Under the pieces are notes generated by a model. That model was not told the DNA's origin. It saw nothing but the letters and a program-made list of their open reading frames with translations, and searched no databases. Below, piece after piece: positions 36,881 to 47,079 of a DNA stretch of 64,000 nucleotides. Source of the DNA: Girardinichthys multiradiatus (lineage: Eukaryota; Chordata; Actinopteri; Cyprinodontiformes; Goodeidae); NCBI RefSeq assembly GCF_021462225.1, contig NC_061805.1:49886860-49950859 (forward strand), written 5' to 3'. A program made the position numbers and the translations under genes. Numbering within the stretch: position 1 is the stretch's first letter; each line of letters begins with the position of its first letter.

Positions 36881-37610
36881 TGAAAAGGTTTGTCTTTACT
36901 GACAAAAACAAGACAGAAAAACAGCCTTTTCTTCATGGTAAAAAAACAAGAAACACTCTAATCGCAGAAATTTAATAAATTAATCACTATTTTGTTCAGT
37001 TTTTTTAATATATTCAGATACATTATCTGGCTAAAACTATTAAGCACCTACAATGAAAGATCCCGTTTGGTTGTAATTTGGTCCAGACCAGCCATGGATG
37101 TGTAAATGATTCAGTTTTCAAGACAAGCACCAGAGCATCAGGCAGTTTTAGAAGCATCCAACAGCAAGTCAGAACAGCCATAACAGTCAGTAGTGAGGAT
37201 GTCTTGACAGAGTTAGACTGTTATTAAACTGAGGATAACCCTGAGGTATCATTATTCGATGCATACTTCACTGGTCTGCATCTGAACCAAATTATGTCCA
37301 GTTTGGACCTTCATTCCTTCTGGATAACTGTGAGTTTCATATGCCAATAATAACCCAGTTTCATTGAGTACAAATAAATATAGGTTGAGGGGAAATAATT
37401 GTTGTTTCTTTTTGTCTTTCAGGTTAATAAAAGTGACCGACTGCAGTGGAGAGTATGTGAAAGTGAGCTTCTTTAAGTTGAATTTTCATGTTCCTTTTTC
37501 ACCTTCTATAAAGCCTGACGTCTGTCTCCCATGTTGCTTTTTTAATGACTTCTGCTTAACAGACTTCCTGTTTTGTGCCACATCAGCTCTCTCTCTGTAC
37601 CCTTTGACTC
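36881..37610 (+). other. Intronic stretch, nothing recognised
   Basis: No coding or repeat family identified. Confidence 0.4.
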
Positions 37611-37945
37611 AAAATGGCCAACTTCCTGTTGGTTTTAGGGCATACCCCCAAGAGACTTTTTTTTCATGATTTGGGGAGATCTAGCTATGTACCAAGTTTC
37701 AACTCTCTAGGACTTACCAGTTGGCCTGTCTCACTTTAGGGGGCGTGGCAAAGAGGTTTGGGCACGCCCATTATCAATTGCATTAGAGTACTAAAATTTC
37801 ACTAGGGGGACAATTTTGGGTAAAATGTGGAGCATTTTCGTATATGTTCAAGCCGCCAAATAGGCAATTCATTTCGGAGAAGAATAATAAGAAACATTCG
37901 AATTACAATAGGCCTTCGCAGCGTTTGCTGCTCAGGCCTAAATAA
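37611..37945. repeat. Teleost dispersed repeat ('cttcgcagcgtttgctgctc' type)
   Basis: Contains 'aatggccaacttcctgttgg', 'gggggcgtggcaaagaggttt' and the terminal 'gccttcgcagcgtttgctgc' followed by 'tcaggcctaa'. This combination is a frequent short repeat in fish genomes. No coding capacity. Confidence 0.6.
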
Positions 37946-38228
37946 AGAAGATGTGAAGATGCAAACATCAGCTTAAACTGCAAATAGTTCTAAGAAACCG
38001 AGATAATTTCCATTTAACGCTCTAACTGGACCAAACACGCAAACCTAAAATGGGATGGGCTGCTGTGAATGATAGTGTTGATGAAATTAAACACACACAC
38101 AAGTTTGTATTTCTACCCAAATTAAGACTTTGCATTGACTTTCATTAATTTTAGTAACTGTATTTATACCCAACCGTAACACCTAACCTTTAATCACTTC
38201 ACACCTCTATAATTAATGCCTAACCCAA

Positions 38229-38304
38229 ACAATGGGGATTTGTCGCCTTAGGGCAGGGCTTTGGTCCCCATAGCCCCGCCTTAAGGTGGCAAATCCCCAT
38301 TGTT
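38229..38304. repeat. Inverted repeat (hairpin-forming)
   Basis: The left arm 'aacaatggggatttgtcgcc' followed by 'ttagggc' pairs with the right arm 'gccttaaggtggcaaatcc' followed by 'ccattgtt', with a short GC-rich loop of about 22 nt. One or two mismatches in the stem. It may be part of a MITE. Confidence 0.75.
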
Positions 38305-38863
38305 CGGGCTTTGGTCCCCATAGGGCCTGTCATCATCAGAGGTCACGAATAGGTAACATAAACAGGTACGCACACACACACACTCCCACCCTCTTGTTTT
38401 GTTTTGAAATGGTCCTGGCATGATTCCCAGCTTTCTGATTTCTTGTTCAGAGGGAGGAACCATTGGGTCCGGTCTGAGGGGCTGGGAGGTGTAAGGTTGA
38501 ACCATTCCCAGCTCATCCTAAACATAAATTCCTGATATACAGTAGCTTGTTTTGCTTGTATAAAGACACAATGGACAAAAGCTGCTGAGTGATGACCCTG
38601 TCTCATAATGGCGTTGCCAGGGTGATGAGGCCAAGACTCCAACATTTCTCTTGCTTCTGGCCTTTGGTACTGCCACTATGGATGCCTGTGTGGGAATGCC
38701 AGAGATGTCTATCCTGCCTCTCTCTCCCCTTCCTAACTTACTGTCCTATATTAAAAGAAATAAAAGCAGGGAAGACTGTAGTCTGACTGCAGGGGAGATG
38801 CAGCAAACCAACGCTTCTCACATCTGAGCTTCTTGTCTTTTGTTTTTGGTTTGAATTCTGGAG

Positions 38864-39027
38864 TCGTGTCTAATTCTGCACCTGTGATGCTTTTCAAGTT
38901 CTCCAGGGAGAAGCTCTGGTTGGAGCCGCCGTGTGAAAAGCTGAGGAAGCAGCTGGAGGAGGAGCTGAGGCTGAGCGGCACCAACCTTAAGAGTCATGCC
39001 TGGTACCATGGGCCGATACCCTGGGAG
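38864..39027 (+). CDS. sh2d3c: SH2D3C-like gene, SH2 domain exon 1
   Basis: The exon reads SNSAPVMLFKFSREKLWLEP, CEKLRKQLEEELRLSGTN and LKSHAWYHGPIPWE, then a consensus donor (gag|gtatgt) in phase 0. The block FSREK..., EKLRKQLEEEL.LS..LKSHAWYHG is diagnostic for NSP proteins (BCAR3, SH2D3A, SH2D3C) and starts the SH2 domain. The 5' boundary is uncertain. A pyrimidine-rich tract (38829-38860) points to an acceptor ending at 38863, but that start does not fit in phase with the exons ending at 20169 or 22482. An acceptor at 38828 would fit both. An unseen intermediate exon is the other option. Note W instead of Arg in IPWE. Confidence 0.85.
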
Positions 39028-40762
39028 GTATGTTCCAGTTGCATGAAAATAGTTGAATTTCAAACGTTTTAGCTTTAGAATGTGAAATAAAGCTTAGATT
39101 TGTGTTTCAAAATAAGGAAAATACACTTGTTGTTGTTGCACAAAGTCATGAAAATAAACCCATAAAACCAAAAAATGTGGTCCTTATTAACTTTATGACT
39201 TAAATAAAAAAATTCAGAGACAAGAAAATACATAATCCACATATTTCTAATTTATTTAACAAAAAATAAACCAAAATTTAGACAAGTTGAGTTAAAAGTC
39301 CCCAAAATGTCTCTGCTTTTGTCTCATCTTTTCAATGGATATTCTTGTAACCCCAATAATCACCCCTCCACTACCGTGCACGGCAGTCATTATTTTCAAT
39401 TATTTAGTTTTTAGACCTGCAGAGCTGTTTAGTTTTTTGTGCCCTCATACATAGACCTTGAAAATGAAAGGGTTTACATCATTTCACAAGCCTCTATACT
39501 GGTTAGCAATAAATAAACCCGTAATAACCACAAACTGTGCCTGACCCAATTTGGCAAAAACATGGTGTTTAAGGAAGCAAAGTATATTACATGTGAGGTT
39601 TGTGGGAAATGAGGAAATTACAACTTAACCACCAACTTAGTACAAAATTAATATTGAGGGAAAAGTGGATTTTTCAACAACCCATCTTTAAAAAGGTGAC
39701 CCACTGCAGGCGGCGGAGTGAAACTACTCGCCTCTACTAAAAAGGCACAGATCTCCAGTCTTTGCCAGCTGTAGATACTGTACAGGCATCTGGATGTAAG
39801 TCATAGTTGCACAAAAGTAATCCAATCACTACAAAATGATTGCCAGTTAAATTAGTGCCTGATGTCATTATTTGTGTGCTGACTTCTGATGTCATGCACA
39901 TGAGCAGTGCTCCTCTGCGGCGCCACAGGTACCTGTTCATCGATGATAATGGGTGTTTCTCAGACACAGAGACTAAAGTGTAATGATGCAACGTCTCCGT
40001 CAGTCAGCATCCAGATTAGTTTCTGCAAACTGGATGGTTTGCTCTGATGCATGAGCTTCTCTGTTCTCTCTGAGAAATCACAAGTAAAACCTCTGCAGTG
40101 TTTATCACTGACCTGAGTTAGAAATACAAACCCTGCTTAATTTGATCTTATGAGGCTGAGGGATTTTTCCTGTTGTTGTTTAATAACCATAGTTGTAAAT
40201 TAGGTTGAAAGATTACAAATGCTCTGTGTAATGAATCATGCAACAAAAAATCCAAATCTGTTACTTTTGTCTTGATAAGGCAACCAAATTCCAGTCAGTC
40301 CGTTTGGAAGTGAATCAAAAGAGGAAACTTCAGCTTATTCTGGCACCAGAGCAATGCAACAGTTTCACCACAAGAGGGAGAACTGTCCACACCTGGAAGT
40401 TGTGACGCTCTGTGAAGCTTAAATTAGTATAATAAGAATTATAATAAGAATTGTTTTGTTTGCAGTATTTATACTAAAAAGAAAAATCCTCATTTCTTAG
40501 ACAGACAAATTTAATAAGATAAGAAGGTGTCTGGTTTCTGGGAATTAAATTGTCTTTTCTCTTTAAAAAGGTTGTATTTCTGTTTAACTTAGATTTGTCC
40601 AATTCATATCATGCTTTTATTGGTCAGAGGCATATTTAGTACCGAACTGCAGCCTGTTTATTTTAAGATGACTTTTTAACAATCTTCAATTGTGATGAGA
40701 CAAATAAAACACCAAAAACATCTACTGATTTTTTGCTTTGGACGGATTAAACATCTCTGTAG
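39028..40762 (+). other. Intron between the two SH2 exons
   Basis: A 1.7-kb intron with consensus donor (gtatgt) and acceptor (tctctgtag). No repeat family recognised inside. Confidence 0.8.
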
Positions 40763-41154
40763 GTGTCGGAGAGTTTGGTGGTGAATGGAGGTGATTTCCT
40801 GGTCAGAGACTCTCAGTCCACTCAGGGCGGCTTCGTCCTCACCTGTTGCTGGGAGAACAAAACCATTCACTTCCCCATCAGGAAGACGGTGGCTCAGTCC
40901 AGTGAGACTTACAGCCAGGCCCAGTACAGCCTGGAAGGAGAGGCCTTTGACTCTATCCCGTCCTTGGTTCACTACTACATGGGGAGCCAAATGGCTCTGA
41001 TGCAGTGGAGCAGAGCTCAGATTAACCAGCCGGTCAACAGGATGCTCCCGCTCAGTTTTCTGGAGACGGTCTTCAGCACCACCTTCAGCGCACCATCCAA
41101 CAAGAGAGAGATAAAGGAGGACAGCATGAGAGACAAGGTGGTCTGTCCGAGCAG
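40763..41154 (+). CDS. sh2d3c: SH2D3C-like gene, SH2 domain exon 2
   Basis: This exon completes the SH2 domain, which in this family binds phosphotyrosine on receptors and adaptors. It begins VSESLVVNGGDFLVRDSQST, with the phosphate-clamping Arg in FLVRDS (40796-40813). It continues GGFVLTCCWENKTIHFPI, YSQAQYSLEGEAFDSIP, LVHYYMGSQ and INQPVNRMLPLSFLE. The order and spacing match SH2D3C. At the βD strand the usual basic residue after HF is Pro here (IHFPIRK). After the domain a basic, Ser-rich linker (SNKREIKEDSMRDKVV) leads to a donor at 41154 (gcag|gtggag), leaving phase 2. An alternative donor at 41137 exists. Confidence 0.9.
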
Positions 41155-41334
41155 GTGGAGATTCACTCTGAATATTTATAGCTTCATTCTTTTGGCACTG
41201 TTTTGAGTTTCTAGTGTTTTCCTGAATTCATGGAGATTTGTGTGACAATTCATTTCCATGAAAGAGGTTTGGAGGGAGAAATTTCCAAACTTGTAGGACT
41301 GATGATGCGTAGCTCTATCTCTAGAACCATGAAA

Positions 41335-41735
41335 ATCAGAATCAGCTTTTGTGGCCAGGATTGTGTTCACAGTCAAGGAATTTGACTTTGGTTTCAAGTG
41401 CTGCAGAGATGTTGGTTGCCCTTTTCCTGACCCTAGACCTGTACAGATCCTGAATAAAGGGAAGGTCAGCCCTGATGGTCCTCTCTGTAGACCTGATTGT
41501 TTGGACCGCACGGTGATGGATGAACACAAGACATACTGAATAATGGCGGTTTAGAAGATGACCAGCAGCTCCTGTGAAATGTTGTACTTCCTGAGTTGCC
41601 TCAGGAAGTACAGTCTCTGCTGGGCCTTCTTCTCAACAGTGTCTATATGTGAGGACAAGCTCAGTTCTTGAGAAAAGCTGGTTCCTTGCAACCAGAAGTA
41701 ATCCATAGTAGACTGGGCGTTGTTGAGGATGGTGA
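41335..41735 (-). mobile_element. LINE 3' fragment, minus orientation
   Basis: The plus strand starts 'aatcagaatcagcttttgtg', the reverse of the 'aataaagctgattctgatt' tail found at 42817-42834. It continues with antisense of a LINE C-terminus ('cttcctgagttgcctcagga', 'gtacagtctctgctgggcc'). Short, without catalytic motifs. Confidence 0.6.
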
Positions 41736-42365
41736 GCGGAGGCAGTGTGAGGGGTGTTCGGACTGCACCAGTGTACCAGACAAACCTGGAACACCTCCCG
41801 AGGAAGGCGTACAGGAGGCATCCGGTATAGATACCCGAGCCACCTCAACTGGCTCCTCTCGATGTGGAGGAGCAGTGGCTCTACTCCAAGCCCCTCCCGG
41901 ATGGCCAAGCTCCTCACCCTATCTCTAAGGGAGTGCCCGGCCACCCTACGGAGGAAGCTAATTTCAGCCACTTGTATCTGGGATCTCGTTCTTTCGGTCA
42001 TGACCCAAAGTTCATGGCCAAAGGTGAGAGTAGGAACGTAGACCGACCGGTAAATTGAGAGCTTCGCTTTTCGGCTCAGCTCTCTCTTCACCACAACGCA
42101 CTGGCACAGCATCCCCATTACTGCGGCAGCCGATCCGTCTGTCGACCTCCCGCTCCATTCTCAAAACATGATACTTGAACTTCTTCACTTGAGGCAAGAG
42201 CTCCCCTCCAACCTGAAGAGGACAAGCCACCCTTTTCCGGTCGAGAACCATGACCTCGGACTTGGAGAAGCTGATCTTCATCCCAGCAGCTTCATACTCG
42301 GCTGCAAACCACCCCACTGCTTCCCCCTCCTGAGGGGCCGGTCGGTTTGCCAGAATCGCTTCGAG
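41735..42365 (-). mobile_element. RTE-like LINE C-terminal fragment
   Basis: Minus-strand frames 42012-42317 and 41633-42118 read AAGMKISFSKSEVMVLDRKR, CPLQVGGELLPQVKKFKY, then KRELSRKAKLSIYRSVYVP, TFGHELWVMTERTRSQIQ and FLRRVAGHSLRDRVR. This is the post-catalytic region of a fish RTE-like reverse transcriptase. The catalytic YADD block is not included, and a frameshift occurs near 42115. The flanks (41335-41735 and 42370-42850) belong to another LINE family, so this piece probably inserted or was juxtaposed later. Confidence 0.8.
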
Positions 42366-42369
42366 GCCA

Positions 42370-42850
42370 GTTCAAAGAGTGAAACATGAATTACATGTCC
42401 TGTTTTGTGGTTTGGCTCATCCACAAAACAGGACAGGTGCAGACTACAATGAATAATCAGGAATGCAGAGAGAATAATCAGGGCTGACCTTCCCTCCATC
42501 CAGGACTTATTCAGGTCTAGGGTCAGGAAAAGAGCTGCTAAAATCTCTGCAGACCCCACACACCCTGCACATAAACTGTTCAGAGTTTTACCTTCAGGTG
42601 GCGCTGTTCACTAAAACCAGCTGCCACAGAGACAGTTTCTTCCCCCAGGCTGTTTCTCTGTTGAACATTCAATAAAGTACAAAATAACAGCATACAGATG
42701 TTGCAAATGCACCTTTTTATTATATATGTGTATATTGTACATTGTAAATATGTATATTCTGTAATGCAAAAACAAAACCAAAGAGTCAAATTCCTTGTTT
42801 GTATGTACGAACTTGGCAATAAAGCTGATTCTGATATAGATTCATTGCAC
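42370..42850 (+). mobile_element. LINE 3' end, plus orientation
   Basis: Contains 'gaccttccctccatccagga', 'accttcaggtggcgctgttc', 'gccacagagacagtttcttc' and the terminal 'gcaataaagctgattctgat'. Matches the tail of the fragment at 31465-31720. Non-coding 3' region. Confidence 0.7.
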
Positions 42851-43440
42851 ATGTATTTTTCATAGGTTTATTTCTCTTAATGATTTCTCAAAACGTCTTT
42901 TTCTCAGAAAGTTAGAATAATACAAAAGGCTAAACAAAAAAGGATTTTTAATCATAGGGAAGAATGCCGACTTGACAGTTATCTAGAAGTCATGAACACC
43001 CTCCATAAGTAAAAAAAAAGGCTATCACTAAAGCAGCTGTCTGTTGCTCAAATCCAAGCATATTAATGGAAAGTTGAGTGGAGGAAAAACGTGTGGTAGA
43101 AAAGATGCAGAGGTTACAGGGATATCTGCAGCCTTGGGAAGGGTTTGGAGGAGATTCTCAAGGAGCCCACTGCAGCTGGAGTTACATCCACCAAACACAG
43201 ATGTATCCAGAACATGGGCTACAGCTGTCACATTCTTTCTGTCAGTCCACTTCTGAACAGGAGACAACATCAGAGGAGTCTTACCTGGGCTAAGGCGAAG
43301 AAGAACAGGACGGTTGTTTAATGGTCTAAAGTCCTCTATCCAGATGAAAGTTAGTTTTGCATTTAATTTGGAAATCATGCTGCACTGATGCAATAATTCA
43401 TGCAAATAGAGCCCTGACCAAGTATTGAGTAAAGATACTG
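42850..43440 (+). mobile_element. Decayed relative of the Tc1 copies A-C
   Basis: The forward text keeps the order of the A-C transposase: 'gccgacttgacagttatcta', 'gtgtggtagaaaagatgcag', 'tgaacaggagacaacatca' and 'atggtctaaagtcctctatcc' before 'gatgaaag'. It ends 'gaccaagtattgagt', the same C-terminus. It is an older, inactive copy with no open frame, missing most of the catalytic half. Confidence 0.75.
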
Positions 43441-44045
43441 TTTAATACATGCACAGTTTTTAGCAGGTCTGTGTTTGTGTTAAGATCCTTTCAAATTGGT
43501 CTGATATCAAATTGACAACTAGGAATTCTGGGATTATTACAGCACAAACTCTTTGAACAGCACAAAATAATGTTTCCTGCTATCTTATTTTTGTTTTGTG
43601 TTTGCAGCTGGTGGTTTTAATAGGTTTTACAGAGTTTACATGTCGTCCAATGGTCTCTAGGTAACATAGGAAATTTAATCAAGAGTCTAAAAAAGTGTGT
43701 CTCAAATAAATCTGACCTATATTGATGTGTGAATAATAGAGTTCAGGGTCTGCGCTGACTGACAGAGTAATGGACTTATATTGAACTTGTAACTGAGATC
43801 TGAATATTCAGGTCAGATTTTAATGTTAGACATGAATGAGTGCAATCAGAGTTGTCTATTTATAACTGAATGAGCCAGGATGCATGGACATGTCTGAGAC
43901 CGAGCAGGGCCATCATTTCTCTGCTTTAAGTTCAAGTTCAGCTAACTTGTGACAAAAAAGGAAATTTAACGACAAAAAGAAACCCACCCACCCAGCCTTA
44001 CATTTTTTCCTGCGGTTTGACTTGTGTCTTCTTGTCTCCTCACAG

Positions 44046-44137
44046 TCCGTCCTCTCTGCAACACAAACATTCCAGGGATAACAGGAAGCATGACAGCCGG
44101 ACGCTGAGTCCTGCGGAAGATTCTCCTCACAGTCACA
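44046..44137 (+). CDS. sh2d3c: SH2D3C-like gene, linker exon after the SH2 domain
   Basis: A strong acceptor (cttgtctcctcacag|tccgtc) and donor (cagtcaca|gtgagt) enclose 92 bp. Joined to the preceding exon (phase 2 AG) it stays open: SPSSLQHKHSRDNRKHDSR then TLSPAEDSPHSH, ending with one base of the next codon. The composition (Ser, basic, Pro) fits the disordered linker that follows the SH2 domain in SH2D3C. Phase compatibility on the 5' side supports it. The sequence itself is not a diagnostic match. Confidence 0.7.
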
Positions 44138-44414
44138 GTGAGTTACACTTTTCTTTTGTTTGTTTGTTTCCTCTGATGCCCTATCTGTTAAATATTTGTT
44201 TTAGAAAAAAAGGGTGTTAAGAAATCCTTTTCAACGACATAAACCTGCGAAAAAAGTTTTAAGCCAATTTGGATTAACATTTTTACGAGTGAACTTTTAC
44301 CTACATCTCTTACTGGGTAAAGTTCATAAATAAACATTAAATTAAACTTTGATTAATAAACTGCTGTGAGTCAGAAAACAAACTGGAATCTACAAAAAAA
44401 AAAAAAAAAGAACA

Positions 44415-44640
44415 TGCACAAACTGGATGCCAGTGGTGCAGGACAGCTGGAAGAAAATCTACCATCCTGTAGCTTTTAGATGCATCCCTTCTCCAACACA
44501 CCTTCACCAGATGAGAGACTCCTTACCAGGCCCCTGCAATGCTGACTGACATCCATTCCATTCAAGTGTGTTATGGAAGAGATGCATCTAAATGTTGCAG
44601 GACTGTAGCTCTCTAGGACTGAACCTGGGCAACCCTGCTT
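44415..44640. mobile_element. Decayed inverted-repeat MITE
   Basis: The arms 'atcctgtagcttttagatgc' and 'gcatctaaatgttgcagga' are reverse complements with some divergence. The same family as the element at 12610-12840. Confidence 0.6.
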
Positions 44641-44848
44641 TAATTTACTGATCTTGATTTACCCTACTCTAAATCTGGTTTTAAACCGTTATTTTTTTGT
44701 TTTGCCTAAAACTAATATTTATTCATTTTGCTGGTACTTAAAAATAGGTTGTGGCACAAAAAGTGTACAGAATGGTCAGAATTCAAAAAATGTACAAATC
44801 GCTTAGATCGATACCAAACTAAGCTGCTGTTTGCTCTGTTGCCTGCAG

Positions 44849-44946
44849 GTGTTGCTAATGAAGCATTTTGTTCAAAGTGTAATTACTGGGTTCGGTGCCA
44901 AGAACCCACCTCTTCTGCGCACATGAATGAGTTTGTTCACCTCTAA
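44849..44946 (+). CDS. Candidate short terminal exon of the SH2D3C-like gene
   Basis: An acceptor-like tract (gctctgttgcctgcag) precedes a stretch whose first two bases complete the codon left open at 44137. The result stays open for 32 further codons (VANEAFCSKCNYWVRCQEPT then SSAHMNEFVHL) to TAA at 44944. An AATAAA at about 45062 follows 120 bp later. If real, the product would end soon after the SH2 domain and lack the Cas-binding Cdc25-like domain. The residues match nothing I recognise, and such an open run can arise by chance. Low confidence. Confidence 0.25.
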
Positions 44947-45506
44947 ATACAAATATTTATAATTTTGTACATCATACAAGGGTTTGTCCCCAATTGGGTT
45001 CATTATTTCTAAAGCACAACATCAGCTTTAATGACAAATGTTATTGACCTAATTTTCTGCAGAATAAAGCAACATTTCAGTCTGTTATATAATAAATCAT
45101 GACAATTATTACATAACCCTTTTTCAAGCCCTTATTCAACAAGAACTTTAATTATTCCTGTTCAAATGTCCTGTTTTACTTAGAGAAACAAATTAGTATA
45201 TCAGCAACATATCTGATTCTGCTTTAACATCTAAATTAGAGTGAATGGCTAATTTAGACTTGCAAAAGTCAAAACTTTAAAGTTGTAATACCATTTGGTG
45301 CTTAGACTATAGAGAACATTTGCTTCAACAGAAGGTTCTTATTGAACCATCATTCCTTTTAGACAACGAGGAAAGTCTGATTAATTAGAAAAGTTAAAAT
45401 CTAACTTTGTCTCTGATTGTTCTGAAATGATAATTAAAAAGCAAACAACACATTTTACTGAGGTAAGTCTACGAAATGTTATTTGTTGTCATGTACCATA
45501 ATTTTG
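44947..45506. other. Spacer between the SH2D3C-like gene and the UGT cluster
   Basis: AT-rich, contains one AATAAA near 45062 on the plus strand. The two loci point toward each other here. Nothing else recognised. Confidence 0.5.
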
Positions 45507-45690
45507 TCACTGCTTTTTGGCTTTGCCTCTGTGGAATACTCTCCTCCAGAAACATTTGACTACAGAAATAATAATAGTAAAGAGCAGCAGAACAATTGTC
45601 AGCAGGAATGCCAAAACATCAATGGTGTGGTACTGGATTTTTGACATCTTATAGGACTCTGTTCTCAAATGAGCCGCTCCTTTATGCCAT
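45507..45690 (-). pseudogene. UGT C-terminal relic 1
   Basis: Only the last 58 or so codons of a UGT5-like protein remain: HKGAAHLRTESYKMSKIQY, a membrane span (VLAFLLTIVLLLFTIIISVV) and the cytosolic tail FWRRVFHRGKAKKQ. The tail ends in a K.K.. ER-retention pattern. Similarity to the full copies begins abruptly at 45690. Upstream residues in the longer open frame (to 45800) are unrelated. The tail resembles that of the gene at 62303-63883 rather than the two nearest copies. No donor-binding domain, so no enzymatic function. Confidence 0.85.
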
Positions 45691-46197
45691 TTATTTAGAC
45701 CTAAACCTACTAGCCAAACACTGGTGTTAAGTATGTCAATAAACATGCAAATGTTTGGACATAAAGACAGAGTTAAATTTTGGATACTTTCATTCTGCAA
45801 TAATGAGCAGTCCTAAGACACGTGGGCTAAGAAACAAAAGCCGTTGTTGTCAAAGCAATGAGATGGAGAACAGTTTATTCCAGTTACTGGAACCTGGATA
45901 CTAACCAGATCTGGCAACTAATCTATAGCTAACACTGTTCACAGCAGCTGTTTGCTACACTTTGTTTTTGTTCATTGGAGGTTGATAACCATCATCTACA
46001 GTAATAACATTAATTCAATTCAGTTTTATTTATATAGCGCCAATTCACAACACATGTCGTCTCAAGGCACTTCACAAAGGGTTTGGAATGGTATAGGGTT
46101 GTTGCGGAGGTTAGATCAAACTACTGAGTGTTAGAGTTTGGCCATTTTAGAATGGGCTATTTGTAGGGGTACTAAGTAAAATAATACACTGATAAAG

Positions 46198-46250
46198 TGT
46201 GTCCATTGGTGGACACACCAGTGGGCTCTACCAGTGGTAGAGCCCACTGG
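46198..46250. repeat. Two adjacent perfect hairpins
   Basis: The first stem is 'tgtgtcca' / 'tggacaca' (46198-46205 with 46210-46217) with a 4-nt loop. Immediately after comes a perfect 15-bp stem 'ccagtgggctctacc' / 'ggtagagcccactgg' (46218-46232 with 46236-46250) with a 3-nt loop. They lie within the 3' region of the LINE. Confidence 0.95.
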
Positions 46251-46537
46251 TGGCCATTGTTATACTAAAAACCACAAGGATTGGGGGTACCTCTCTCTGT
46301 CTGACTGATTATAACCATTGGAAAAGAGAAGGGGTCATACAGGTAGCAGAAATGGAGGATGTGTTTGCACCTCAACCATAACTGAGCCGGTTGAGGCTAA
46401 ACCTGACTCCCCCTTACTCCAACCAACAGGGAGGGAGGAAGGCAGAGGTAAGAATAAGTGGAGAGTGTTGTTTCCTGTTGCATTGTGTGAAAGGTGGGTA
46501 ACTTTAAAATGGGCTAGTCAATTCAATCGAATCATAT

Positions 46538-47079
46538 TGTTGCGACTTGCGAGATATAGGACCCCAGAATGCAGACTAGAAGGCAGCATGACGGTAAGTG
46601 CAAAAGATTTAATAACAAAAAAACTCACTCACTACAGGAGGCAGGAACAAAACAAACGGGCAGGCAAGACAGGCATGGCATGATCAAAAAACAAGACTTG
46701 AGCATGAAAACTAAACATGAGCATGAGAACAAGACATGAGAAATGTTTCCGCCACGACTAACTGAACAGGTGTATATATATGGAGTGAAAACCAAGTGGA
46801 GCAAGGAGACAGATTAACTTGGACAGGTGAACCGAATAAACTTTATTGACAGACAGAACAAAACGTGGCTGCGGCAAAAACAGAGACTCTAATATACAAA
46901 CAAAACCAAACTTGACAAAACATGAACAAGACGACAAAACTAAAGCATGACCAGGAAAATAACAGAAGCATGATTCAAAATTTAAGAAGACTAATAACAA
47001 AAGAACGAGTCAAAACCTTAACTGTGAAAAACATAAGAAAAACCAGAAACCAAAAACCAAACAACCCCAAATCATAACA
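46538..47079. repeat. Dispersed 0.55-0.6-kb repeat, copy 2
   Basis: From 'tgttgcgacttgcgagata' to 'ccaaatcataaca', with internal blocks shared with copy 1 at 25153-25761. It interrupts the 3' region of the LINE, so it inserted after that element. Slightly shorter than copy 1, mainly by losing the (ATA)n run. Confidence 0.65.

Larger units (their letters stand above)
41155..44045 (+). other. Intron with nested LINE and Tc1 fragments
   Basis: A 2.9-kb intron almost half filled by LINE pieces (41335-42850) and a Tc1 relic (42850-43440), listed separately. 43441-44045 shows nothing recognised apart from the pyrimidine-rich acceptor tract before 44046. Confidence 0.7.

Noticed and set aside
41155..41206. 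Continuation of the SH2 exon frame to the stop at 41206
   Set aside because: A donor at 41154 joins in phase to the exon at 44046. The read-through residues (WRFTLNIYSFILLALF) look like translated intron, although an intron-retained end cannot be fully excluded.
45691..45800. N-terminal part of the 97-codon frame joined to UGT relic 1
   Set aside because: No UGT similarity before HKGAAH; an accidental in-frame extension.
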